Of a stretch of 64,000 bases of DNA, positions 45,396-53,148 are shown one piece after another. Positions within the stretch are counted from its first letter, which is position 1, and every line of letters begins with the position of its first letter. This stretch comes from Paenilisteria portnoyi. GTDB lineage: Bacteria; Bacillota; Bacilli; Lactobacillales; Listeriaceae. The notes under the pieces are model-generated. The model was not told where the DNA came from and made no database searches. It saw nothing but the letters and a program-made list of their open reading frames with translations. Location of the stretch: NCBI RefSeq assembly GCF_014322795.1, contig NZ_JAASTT010000001.1:186001-250000 (forward strand), read 5' to 3'. The translations under genes were made by a program, and so were the position numbers.

Positions 45396-45596
45396 TTAAT
45401 AATGATACGATATAGCCATTCCTACAATCAATATTGTAATCTTTGGCATATCGTTTTCTGCTACACCCAAATTTTTCAAAGCCCGAATCATTTTTTCATT
45501 TTTGGGAGCTTCTTCGACTATTTGTAAATAAAGTTCCTTGTCCTTCTCAATATTCTCTAATATCACTGATAAAGCATCATCTCCAATGTTTATCAT
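45396..45596 (-). CDS. Small lysogeny-region protein of unknown function
   Basis: 66 aa. Acidic helical N-terminus (DDALSVILENIEKDKELYLQ) and a hydrophobic C-terminus (KITILIVGMAISYHY). AGGGGTGA site before the ATG and a terminator just beyond the stop support a real gene, expressed on the opposite strand to cI. No family recognised. Confidence 0.65.
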   Translation of the reverse strand: MINIGDDALSVILENIEKDKELYLQIVEEAPKNEKMIRALKNLGVAENDMPKITILIVGMAISYHY

Positions 45597-45629
45597 AAGC
45601 TCACCCCTGACTACCTCATCTGAAATTAT

Positions 45630-45659
45630 TTGTTTTTCTCATTAGGCAAATGTTATAAT
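45630..45659 (+). promoter_or_regulatory. Promoter of a predicted small RNA
   Basis: TTGTTT (45630-45635), 18-bp spacer, TATAAT (45654-45659) with an extended -10 TG (TGTTATAAT). Nothing coding follows on this strand before the T-run at 45714-45720. Confidence 0.65.
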
Positions 45660-45665
45660 CCGTTG

Positions 45666-45720
45666 TACGAAGTCTTTTCTTTTACAATCGGGTGGATTGG
45701 GGAGTTGACTTCGTTTTTTT
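45666..45720 (+). ncRNA. Predicted ~55-nt structured RNA, convergent to the 31-aa peptide gene
   Basis: From the expected start near 45666 to a T7 run at 45720. ACGAAGTC (45667-45674) pairs with GACTTCGT (45707-45714), and an inner CAATC/GATTG hairpin with a GGGTG loop is nested inside. It ends 4 bp from the stop codon of the minus-strand peptide gene, so it would be antisense to that mRNA's 3' UTR, the layout of type I antitoxin RNAs such as RatA and SR4. Confidence 0.55.
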
Positions 45721-45724
45721 ATGC

Positions 45725-45820
45725 TTAAGTGTGAATATTGATAAACGCGGCAATAATCATCGTTATTGCTGGAAGCGCAATCATCTTGCTTCTGTAAAAC
45801 ATTTTATTCAGTTTTTTCAT
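45725..45820 (-). CDS. 31-aa hydrophobic peptide gene, divergent from rgg (pheromone or type I toxin candidate)
   Basis: Encodes 31 aa starting MKKLNKMFYRSKMIALPAIT and ending AAFINIHT: a basic start followed by a hydrophobic tail. A strong GGAGGTGAAC ribosome site lies 5 nt before the ATG. It is divergent from the Rgg regulator with 89 bp between the two start codons, which is how short hydrophobic pheromone (SHP) genes sit beside rgg in streptococci. SHP precursors are usually 20-30 aa with MKK starts. The convergent small RNA gives the alternative, a type I toxin. No homologue recognised. Confidence 0.6.
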   Translation of the reverse strand: MKKLNKMFYRSKMIALPAITMIIAAFINIHT

Positions 45821-45909
45821 AATAGTTCACCTCCTCGCCTATATCTTATCAAAATTTGGCAGAAAGGTGTTGTTTCCTACCACATATAAATATTTTAAGG
45901 GGGTTTAGT

Positions 45910-46779
45910 ATGAAAACCGTTGGAAAAACAATTAGACACATAAGGAAAATGAAAGGTATGAGGCAAAAAGATTTTACTAGCATAACCCAAGCAGGTATAG
46001 CTAATCTGGAATCCTCTAGAAGTAATATAACGTTGGATACTCTATTGAATATACTCGGAGAGTTTGAGATGTCCTTGCGTGAGTTTGTATACATTCAAAA
46101 TGACTATAAACTATCACCTACAGATAATATCTTTTTTGATTTCACAAACACGAAAAATTCGATAGATCGTGAGCAGGGAAACCAGCTTTTGGAGCACATG
46201 ATAGCCTATCTGGCAGAAAACCCAAATGACTTTATCGCATATTGCATGTATGTTATAGAAGACGTATATCTAAAGATAACTGAGCAAAATACCTACGATA
46301 TTGATAGCCCTGCTGCAAAGAAGGTTTGGGAAACATTGAATCCACGTCCAGAATGGTCTTATCAAGAAGTTTTTATTATGTCAAAACTGTTCTTTATATT
46401 CCCAGTTGATATTGGACGAGAAATGGTAAAAAGAATTGAAGATAGGATGATATGTTACCTTGACTACTACAAAGATGTTCATTTCGATGCAACATTTTAT
46501 ATGAATGTTGGAAAATACTATATCCACAAAAATAGACTAGACTTAGCAAAAAATTATCTCGAAAAAACTATTCCTCTTTGTAGAAAATACGATAAAGTGC
46601 TAACTGAGAATGATGCCTATGCGCACTTAGCTATAATTGCTTATTTAGAAGGCAATAAAGAAGCAGAGTATGAAGTTTTAGACTGTATGGAGAAATATAA
46701 AAGTATGCGAAGACCAGAACATGCCAAGGACCTAGAAAGCGACTGGAACACATTTTTCAAAGAAAAAGTTTTAAACTAA
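45910..46779 (+). CDS. Rgg/GadR/MutR-family transcriptional regulator (RRNPP-type)
   Basis: 289 aa, the length of Rgg proteins. Residues 1-60 are an XRE HTH (GKTIRHIRKMKGMRQKDF, ITQAGIANLESSRSNITLDTL) followed by LGEFEMSLREFVYIQ, a typical Rgg junction; the remaining ~225 residues are helical TPR-like repeats (e.g. MNVGKYYIHKNRLDLAKNYL, LAIIAYLEGNKEAEYEVLD), which in this family bind imported peptide pheromones. ATG with AAGGGGG site. Only 30 nt separate it from the secreted-protein gene, so they form one operon. A location between repressor and integrase suggests a role in lysogeny or conversion. Confidence 0.85.
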   Translation: MKTVGKTIRHIRKMKGMRQKDFTSITQAGIANLESSRSNITLDTLLNILGEFEMSLREFVYIQNDYKLSPTDNIFFDFTNTKNSIDREQGNQLLEHMIAYLAENPNDFIAYCMYVIEDVYLKITEQNTYDIDSPAAKKVWETLNPRPEWSYQEVFIMSKLFFIFPVDIGREMVKRIEDRMICYLDYYKDVHFDATFYMNVGKYYIHKNRLDLAKNYLEKTIPLCRKYDKVLTENDAYAHLAIIAYLEGNKEAEYEVLDCMEKYKSMRRPEHAKDLESDWNTFFKEKVLN

Positions 46780-46809
46780 TATACAGAAAATAAAGGGAGA
46801 GAATGAAAA

Positions 46810-47934
46810 ATGAACAACCAAACTGGAGTATACAAAAAATGGGGCTTCAAAATATTAGTTTTCGTGCTATTAGCATCACTCATATTACCAGGACAATTTG
46901 TCGCTGCGAAAAGTGAATCTTTAGAAGTCGCAGTAAAATCTAAAACAAAGGCGACTGATAACTATATACTTGTAAAAATAAACACGAACCTTCCCAAAAA
47001 GACTAAATTTACAATTACGATTACAGGTAAACATGACTTTGAAAAAACGAAAAATGTTAAAGCTGATAAAAATGGGAATTTCGAGAAGAAGTTTAAAAAA
47101 CTTAAGGATGGAATATATGACGTCAATATTACTTCCGTAAAAACTAGTAAGCAAAAAAGAAAAGTTCGGAAAATATTTGGTGATGATGCTTCTAATCTAA
47201 CTGGAGAATTTATCAAAGATAAAAAAGTTAGGTTTTCTGAATATGTTGTGGTCGGTGAAGAGTATCAAAAACAAGAAAAAGAAGCAAAGGAACTAATTAA
47301 AGTTGTAAAAGATAGTCCGACCCAGGAGAATTTTGGCTCTGCATTTTCAGCAGTAATCAATCTTCCCTTCGCTTTTCAAAAAGAGAAATACCAACAGCAG
47401 CTAATTGAAATTGAAAAATCATTACCAGCTGATAAGCAAACCGACTACAGCAAGCTCAAAACAAATGATGAATTTAGTGAAGCGCTCAAAAAATATAGCT
47501 CTAATGTTATAGATACCCAGCTACTCCAAAAAACGTTACGCATTAACATGGACGCTGACTCGTATTGGAATGAGAATCAAATTTTTAAATACTTCCCTGA
47601 TGACACCTTTGCAATAATCAATCACTTGAAAAGCAACAAAAATATTGATGGCATAATATTTGTTGGCCAAGCGCATATGACTGATGATAATGGAAGCGAG
47701 AATTTACGAAATGTTATTATGTCCTACTTCACTTCCTCAACTATTGAAAACTTAGGGGACTCTTTCTCAGAATTAATAATGTCGGATCCGCAAAAATACT
47801 ATTCTAAAGCAGATGGCTATCAAATTCATCCATCCGTTTATTCGAAACTGGATAGTGACGAACGTGGTACCCTACCTTTTATAAAACTTTCAGATAACAA
47901 TACTTTTGATGACTTGACTTGGGAAATCAAGTAA
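46810..47934 (+). CDS. Secreted protein of unknown function (lysogenic-conversion candidate)
   Basis: 374 aa. Signal peptide: basic start, hydrophobic core ILVFVLLASLILPG and AxA-type cleavage at ~36 (FVAA-KS). Mature residues ~38-120 are beta-rich and Lys-rich (VLVKINTNLPKKTKF-like repeats of strand pattern); ~145-374 are helical and polar with a NIDGIIFVGQAHMTDDNG segment. No cell-wall anchor motif and no lipobox. Cotranscribed with rgg, so probably its target. Not recognised as any toxin or enzyme. Confidence 0.78.
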   Translation: MNNQTGVYKKWGFKILVFVLLASLILPGQFVAAKSESLEVAVKSKTKATDNYILVKINTNLPKKTKFTITITGKHDFEKTKNVKADKNGNFEKKFKKLKDGIYDVNITSVKTSKQKRKVRKIFGDDASNLTGEFIKDKKVRFSEYVVVGEEYQKQEKEAKELIKVVKDSPTQENFGSAFSAVINLPFAFQKEKYQQQLIEIEKSLPADKQTDYSKLKTNDEFSEALKKYSSNVIDTQLLQKTLRINMDADSYWNENQIFKYFPDDTFAIINHLKSNKNIDGIIFVGQAHMTDDNGSENLRNVIMSYFTSSTIENLGDSFSELIMSDPQKYYSKADGYQIHPSVYSKLDSDERGTLPFIKLSDNNTFDDLTWEIK

Positions 47935-47940
47935 GAACCT

Positions 47941-47962
47941 GCCCTTCGGGGCTTTTCTTTTA
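47941..47962 (+). terminator. Intrinsic terminator after the secreted-protein gene
   Basis: GCCC-TTCG-GGGC stem with a stable TTCG tetraloop followed by TTTTCTTTTA. The ~195 nt from here to the integrase is AT-rich and holds weak promoter-like boxes (e.g. TATAAC near 48132) but no gene. Confidence 0.75.
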
Positions 47963-48160
47963 TCTTCAAAACTTGAATCACTACACTGCTATAAAAGTGA
48001 CAAATTTAATATTTATTAAACTAACAATATCGTTGAACAGCAAATGATAAAGCTGATATGTACCAAAAAAAAATTAATGATACTTCTATCAAAAATCGCA
48101 CTATTATAAAGGATTCTCGCATAGAATAGGTATAACGTTAATAAAATGAGGGTGATTAAA

Positions 48161-49693
48161 ATGAGAGTGGCCATCTATATCCGGGTTAGTACTAAAATGC
48201 AACAAGAAAAAGGTTATTCTTTAGAGGCGCAGAAAGTAGAATTGAATAGATATGCGCGCGAACAAGGTTGGAATGTTGTGAGAGAATTTCAAGACATTGA
48301 CTCAGGTGCCAAACGAGATAAAGATGGGCTGAATGCCCTCCTTGATATCGTTGAAGATGGGTTAATTGAGGTTGTTCTTGTCATTGATCAAGATAGGCTT
48401 TCTAGGCTCGACACTATAAACTGGGAGTATTTAAAATCCACACTCAGAGAAAACAGTGTAAAAATAGCTGAACCACGGTCTGGTATTACTGATTTGGATA
48501 ATGAAGATGATGAGTTTATCAGCGACATTAAAAACTTGATTGCTAGAAGAGAAAGAAAATCTATGACGCGTCGTATGATTCGCGGTAAAAAGCAACGCTT
48601 AAGAGAGCAAAGCGCTTATGGAAAACCACCTTTAGGCTATAAATACAAGAAGGATACCGATAAAAAAGAGTATGAAATTGATGATAAATGGGCGTGGGTG
48701 ATACCTAAAATTGATTCCTGGTATATGAATGATAAGCTTGGAATGTCCATTATTGCTGAAAAACTAAATGAAATCTCCGTAACAAACACAGGAAACAGAT
48801 GGCATGAAAACACGATTCAGCGCATAATTAATAGTACCAACTATCACGGTACCCGCCTTTACAAGTTTAGAGACGGCGAAGAAATTGAAGTTAAAGGCGT
48901 ATTCCCCCCTCTTCGCACAGAAGAAGAGTACAGGGCCATACAAGCCGAAAAAACTAAAAGGCATTATCGCTACAAAGTAGATATAAGGCGTCCTAAATCA
49001 GCGCACATCATTCGTCGTGTCCATCTAACGTGTGGCGTATGTGGTAGGAAGCTGACTTTATACAATAAAACCTCCTCTGCACCGGCTTACTATATCAAAC
49101 ACAGTACAAAGAAATGGGCTCATGGTATTGACTGTAAAATGTCTGTCAATACTCGCCGATTTGAGCATCATTTAAAACGAATATTGAAGGAAGTTCTACA
49201 GTCAGAGGAACAAGCAAAAAAATATATCGACTTTGACGATAAAACAAGTCAAATCCCAATCATAGAAAAAGACATTACAAGGGCCACGTCATCCTTAAAT
49301 GAAATCAGACAACGAAAAAGTAAAATGATTGATCTATATTTAGATGACTACTTTACAAAGGAAGTCCTCGATGAAAAGCAATTAGAGATAGATAGAGAAA
49401 TTAAACAGATGGAAGAAATGATAGCTGCTAAACAAAAACAACTTAATTTAATTCAGCACAGTTCCTGGGATTATGAAATGCTGATGAACTATCTTGAAAT
49501 AACCGAAGAACTTGAGGTTAATCTTGACGAGTTCCAAAAAGCACATATCTTCGGAGAGCTATTTCCCGAAGGAGTATTGTACGAAGATCGCTTAGTATTG
49601 AAATCTCAGTCCCTACCTTTTGAAATAACAGTCCCAGTTGAAAACAGAGAATTTATTTACAAGTATAGATATGAAAAACCACCCTACTCCTGA
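48161..49693 (+). CDS. int: Large serine recombinase (phage integrase)
   Basis: 510 aa. N-terminal resolvase domain with catalytic Ser10 (AIYIRVSTK), the YSLEAQ motif, and DQDRLSRLD arginines; then a recombinase domain (AYGKPPLGYKY...), a zinc-ribbon region (LTCGVCGRKL ... GIDCKMS) and a long coiled coil (~390-460). It cuts attP and attB with a 2-bp staggered break and catalyses integration without a host factor. The ribbon shows three Cys, with YIKH where a CxxC partner is expected. ATG at 48161 follows GAGGGTGA. Terminal gene of the prophage, next to attR. Confidence 0.95.
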   Translation: MRVAIYIRVSTKMQQEKGYSLEAQKVELNRYAREQGWNVVREFQDIDSGAKRDKDGLNALLDIVEDGLIEVVLVIDQDRLSRLDTINWEYLKSTLRENSVKIAEPRSGITDLDNEDDEFISDIKNLIARRERKSMTRRMIRGKKQRLREQSAYGKPPLGYKYKKDTDKKEYEIDDKWAWVIPKIDSWYMNDKLGMSIIAEKLNEISVTNTGNRWHENTIQRIINSTNYHGTRLYKFRDGEEIEVKGVFPPLRTEEEYRAIQAEKTKRHYRYKVDIRRPKSAHIIRRVHLTCGVCGRKLTLYNKTSSAPAYYIKHSTKKWAHGIDCKMSVNTRRFEHHLKRILKEVLQSEEQAKKYIDFDDKTSQIPIIEKDITRATSSLNEIRQRKSKMIDLYLDDYFTKEVLDEKQLEIDREIKQMEEMIAAKQKQLNLIQHSSWDYEMLMNYLEITEELEVNLDEFQKAHIFGELFPEGVLYEDRLVLKSQSLPFEITVPVENREFIYKYRYEKPPYS

Positions 49694-49714
49694 TTTTCAT
49701 CTCAGGAGTTTTTT
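49686..49714 (+). terminator. Intrinsic terminator of the integrase gene
   Basis: Perfect 8-bp stem ACTCCTGA/TCAGGAGT overlapping the integrase stop codon, followed by six T. Confidence 0.85.
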
Positions 49715-49908
49715 AAATAGGTACTCCCACACATTGAATCAACGATATTTAAGTCGTTTGACAGAATTATCTTTCTTTTTAAAGTGAGTATCATTATTCC
49801 TTCTAAGATATGGCTACGATTGTAATTTCTCGTTGAAATAGATTCATACAACTAGCATTTCAGCAAAGGCAACGTTTTCCAAATAGGTACTTAAACACAG
49901 TTATTGAA
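49715..49908. other. attR region with a 19-bp imperfect direct repeat at the phage-comGC junction
   Basis: Non-coding. AAATAGGTACT-N3-ACACA occurs at 49715-49733 and again at 49881-49899, where it abuts the comGC reading frame (GTTATTGAAATG from 49900). The second copy is therefore the phage arm of attR; the crossover is inferred near 49895-49908. The left prophage end (attL with the 5' part of comGC) is beyond the window's left edge. Confidence 0.7.
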
Positions 49909-50178
49909 ATGTTGATTGTTCTGCTTGTGGTTAGTGTACTACTTTTACTCACTATCCCAAATATCGTCAAGCAGAGTAAATCCATTAACGACAAGGGGTG
50001 TGACGCGTTTATTACGATGGTTCAAGGACAGACACAAGCATATCAACTAGAAAATAACAAAGTACCTTCTTTACAAGACCTTTTAAGCGGCGGCTACCTA
50101 AAAGGCGAACAGAAAAAATGTCCAAATGGTAAGGATGTTTTGATTGATAGCAGCGGGAAAGTAACGGAAGCACCATGA
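49900..50178 (+). pseudogene. comGC: comGC 3' fragment, interrupted by the prophage
   Basis: Reads VIEMLIVLLVVSVLLLLTIP at its start, i.e. the prepilin hydrophobic helix lacking the basic leader and the Gly-Phe cleavage site that should precede T-L-I-E. The remainder (NIVKQSKSINDKGCDAFI..) is a normal ComGC C-terminus. ComGC is the major pseudopilin of the DNA-uptake pilus. Without the 5' codons the protein cannot be processed, so competence should be lost in the lysogen until the phage excises. Overlaps comGD by 4 nt as in intact operons. Confidence 0.88.
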
Positions 50179-50600
50179 AACAAGATGGCTTTACTTTAAT
50201 AGAAATGCTGCTCGTACTCTCGATAAGTTTTATCATTCTAGGTATCAGTGTTCTTCCAGCTGGCAACTTGATGACTCATTTATTAGAAAAACAAAGTCTC
50301 GATCAGCTCGAAATAGATATCATGTATCTCCAGGCGGAAGCAATAACTACGAATCAAGAATCGATACTTCTTCTAAATGGTAATAACGATACCTATTCTG
50401 GCAAATCTTCTAAATTAGCATTATCAAGAAAATTAACTCCCACATTGCATTTTCAAGAGAAAAGCGAGCAATCCTTTCGCTTTTCTCCGCCTTTTGGAAA
50501 TATCAGCAGATTTAAAACCATTATTATTCAAGGTCAGAACAAAAAATATGCGCTTATTTTTCAAATTGGAAAAGGGAGGTTTCGTATTGATGAAATCTGA
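50175..50600 (+). CDS. comGD: Competence minor pseudopilin ComGD
   Basis: 141 aa. Class 3 signal (KQDGF-TLIEMLLVLSI) with prepilin cleavage after Gly and a hydrophobic helix, then a globular beta domain. Part of the transformation pilus; follows comGC with a 4-nt overlap. Confidence 0.88.
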   Translation: MKQDGFTLIEMLLVLSISFIILGISVLPAGNLMTHLLEKQSLDQLEIDIMYLQAEAITTNQESILLLNGNNDTYSGKSSKLALSRKLTPTLHFQEKSEQSFRFSPPFGNISRFKTIIIQGQNKKYALIFQIGKGRFRIDEI

Positions 50601-50889
50601 TGGTTTTTCTCTATTAGAAAGTCTTTTTGCTCTTAGTTTACTTTCCCTGGTTGTTCTTTCCCTACTTCCAATAATGATGCAAATCAAACAAAATCTACAC
50701 AAACAAAATCAATTGACAACGGTTCAACAATTACTCTCTGAGGAAAGTCAATTTCATCTAAACAGTCCGTTTTCATCAAGCTATGAAGTAACCATTAAAA
50801 ATCAAGCATACCTAATAACTTACAATCAGGAGGCGAAGCAATTTTGCGCTACTTATGCTAAAGAAAATATTTGTTACGCTACTAAATAA
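50590..50889 (+). CDS. comGE: Competence minor pseudopilin ComGE
   Basis: 99 aa. KSDGF-SLLESLFALSLLSL prepilin signal followed by a short domain. ATG at 50590 has a GGGAGG site and overlaps the comGD end. Pilus assembly component. Confidence 0.82.
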   Translation: MKSDGFSLLESLFALSLLSLVVLSLLPIMMQIKQNLHKQNQLTTVQQLLSEESQFHLNSPFSSSYEVTIKNQAYLITYNQEAKQFCATYAKENICYATK

Positions 50890-51310
50890 GCATGGATTTA
50901 CCTTAATTGAATCTCTATTCTCGCTTCTTATCGTCATTATTATCGCCTCTTTCATTCCACTTATTTTTCAAAGCTACGCATCTGTCTTAAAGGTAATGGA
51001 CATTGATAAAAACTATGAGTGGCAACTCTTCACGAACCAAACAAAAAAAGAATTAAATACAGGAGCTAAGATAACTGTCACCGACCATAAGATAACCTTC
51101 ATTGCTCAATCCAAATTAGTGACCTACGAAGCATATCAAAACCTAACTCGCCGTTCTGTTGATAATAAAGGGCATGAACCACTTTTAACAAATATAAAAC
51201 AGGATAAATGGTCAAAAAAATCAGAGGAAGAAATATTGTATGAAGTCACTTTTGAAGATGGCACCCAGTTATCTGCCCGTTTTTATATCCAACCAGAAGG
51301 GAGTAAATAG
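50855..51310 (+). CDS. comGF: Competence protein ComGF
   Basis: 151 aa. KHGF-TLIESLFSLLIVI signal and a C-terminal domain with HKITFIAQSKLVTYEAYQNL typical of ComGF. Overlaps comGE by 35 nt. Confidence 0.85.
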   Translation: MLKKIFVTLLNKHGFTLIESLFSLLIVIIIASFIPLIFQSYASVLKVMDIDKNYEWQLFTNQTKKELNTGAKITVTDHKITFIAQSKLVTYEAYQNLTRRSVDNKGHEPLLTNIKQDKWSKKSEEEILYEVTFEDGTQLSARFYIQPEGSK

Positions 51311-51311
51311 T

Positions 51312-51674
51312 ATGCATCAGAATGGCTTTACGTATATATTGTGTCTTTATGTTACGTTGATCGGCATTATTACGATGCTTGGGGCAACCAGTATCTATGT
51401 CTCTAAGTTGCATATGGAAAACCAACTACAAAATCATTATCTCGCGACTACGCTTACAAACCTATCGCTTCCTAATAATATTTCACGCATAAAAAGCGGG
51501 CAAAAAACCTTCACAGAAAAGCACAATAACGCTGTTTTATGGTATAATTGGGAAGATAGTACAGAAGACTACATCAGATATAATATCATAACAGAGCTTA
51601 GTAATGGCTATATACTGAAACAATCTGTATTTTGGGATATTAAACTACAGAAAATTCGTCTTCTACTAGATTAA
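51312..51674 (+). CDS. comGG: Competence protein ComGG
   Basis: 120 aa. HQNGFTYILCLYVTLIGI start: a Gly-Phe prepilin-like junction without the usual Glu at +5, as known for divergent ComGG proteins. Last gene of the operon, 1 nt after comGF. GGGAG site upstream of the ATG at 51312. Confidence 0.78.
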   Translation: MHQNGFTYILCLYVTLIGIITMLGATSIYVSKLHMENQLQNHYLATTLTNLSLPNNISRIKSGQKTFTEKHNNAVLWYNWEDSTEDYIRYNIITELSNGYILKQSVFWDIKLQKIRLLLD

Positions 51675-51697
51675 ACAGAAGCTGAAGGAGGACTTTC

Positions 51698-52213
51698 ATG
51701 AAACAAATTGTTTTAACTGGATTTATGGGTGCTGGAAAATCAACAGTAGGTAAAATACTTGCTAGCAAACTAACACTACCTTTAGTTGATATCGATACGG
51801 AGATACAATTCGAACATCAGGCATCAATTACAGAAATTTTTGCAAATTTAGGCGAACCAGCATTTCGTAAATTAGAACATCAAATGCTGACAAGAACATT
51901 ACTGCAAGAAGCCGTTATATCAACTGGAGGCGGTATTATTTTAGATAATGACAATCGGTTGAAGTTAGGAACAGCTGATTTTGTCGTTTATTTAAAGACC
52001 AGTCCTGATACGTTTCTTTCTCGATTAAAAGGCGACACGACACGCCCTCTCATTCAAGAAAAGAGTAAAGATGAAATCATTGCTATTTTTGAGGCTCGGA
52101 CAAACCTCTATGAGAGTGTCGCAGGTCTAATTGTAGAGACAGACAACCTAACGCCCGAAGAAATCGCAGATCAAATAAAACGAGATTTTCAAACAAGGAA
52201 GGAGCAATTATGA
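51698..52213 (+). CDS. aroK: Shikimate kinase
   Basis: 171 aa. Phosphorylates shikimate at the 3-OH using ATP in aromatic amino acid synthesis. Walker A GFMGAGKST (8-16), DIDTEIQ substrate/Mg site, FRKLEH, STGGGII (substrate Arg/Gly loop) and TRPLI lid motif. 23 nt after comGG with AAGGAGG; overlaps the next ABC gene by 4 nt, giving a comG-aroK-ABC run. Confidence 0.92.
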   Translation: MKQIVLTGFMGAGKSTVGKILASKLTLPLVDIDTEIQFEHQASITEIFANLGEPAFRKLEHQMLTRTLLQEAVISTGGGIILDNDNRLKLGTADFVVYLKTSPDTFLSRLKGDTTRPLIQEKSKDEIIAIFEARTNLYESVAGLIVETDNLTPEEIADQIKRDFQTRKEQL

Positions 52214-53148
52214 CACAGCCTGTTTTAGAAATAAATCACTTAGTTAAGCGAATTGGAGCTAAACCGATTATAAAAGACATCTCATTTTCAGTGAACGAGG
52301 GTGAAATATTTGGACTCTTAGGTCCCAATGGCGCCGGAAAAACAACCATTATCAGAAGTATTGTCAAACTCATTAACAAGACTAGCGGAGAGGTTAAAAT
52401 TTTAGGGAAAAACATAGATGACTCTTACACAGAAGCTATTCAACAAGTTGGAGCAATCGTAGAAAATCCAGAATTTTATCCGTATATGACAGGACTACAG
52501 AATCTCGAGACATTCGCTTCTATGTCGCGAAACAAAATCTCAAACGAACGCTTACATGAAATTATTCAACTCGTGCATTTAGACAAAGCAATTAATAATA
52601 AAGTAAAAACATACTCGCTTGGGATGAGACAAAGATTGGGCGTGGCGCAGGCGCTTATACACGAACCAAAACTATTAATTTTTGATGAACCTACAAATGG
52701 ATTAGATCCAGAGGGAATGAAAGAATTTCGTTTGCAGATGAAAACATTAGCTAGTCAGGGTGTTAGTGTCCTAGTATCTTCTCACCTACTAACAGAAATG
52801 GAACAATTATGTGATCGATTCGCAATTATAGAACGCGGAGAGCTGACACATATTGCAGATATGAAACAAGAAATTCTGGCAGAAACGGAACAATTACAAA
52901 CTTTCCATATGCACCTTGAGCCTCTTGAATTATCTAAAAAACTACTCACAAATTGGAATATCGACTACATACTAGCTGATAATGGAACATCGCATTTCTT
53001 TGTGAAAAGTAGTCCCTCCAACATCCCATTGCTTGTTAAGAATTTAGTAGCAGAAGATGTTTCGATTTTTGCAATAGAAGCACATACTAAAACATTAGAA
53101 GAGCGTTTCTTAGAAATTACAAAACAAAATGGGGGTAGCATGGAATGA
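52210..53148 (+). CDS. ABC transporter ATP-binding protein (BcrA/DrrA type)
   Basis: 312 aa. Walker A GPNGAGKTT, Q-loop, signature YSLGMRQRLG, Walker B LLIFDEPTNGLDPEG and a C-terminal ~90-residue regulatory tail common in antibiotic/lantibiotic exporters. With the permease directly downstream (4-nt overlap) it forms a two-gene exporter; the substrate is unknown. Bacitracin or peptide resistance are possibilities from family resemblance. Confidence 0.88.
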   Translation: MTQPVLEINHLVKRIGAKPIIKDISFSVNEGEIFGLLGPNGAGKTTIIRSIVKLINKTSGEVKILGKNIDDSYTEAIQQVGAIVENPEFYPYMTGLQNLETFASMSRNKISNERLHEIIQLVHLDKAINNKVKTYSLGMRQRLGVAQALIHEPKLLIFDEPTNGLDPEGMKEFRLQMKTLASQGVSVLVSSHLLTEMEQLCDRFAIIERGELTHIADMKQEILAETEQLQTFHMHLEPLELSKKLLTNWNIDYILADNGTSHFFVKSSPSNIPLLVKNLVAEDVSIFAIEAHTKTLEERFLEITKQNGGSME

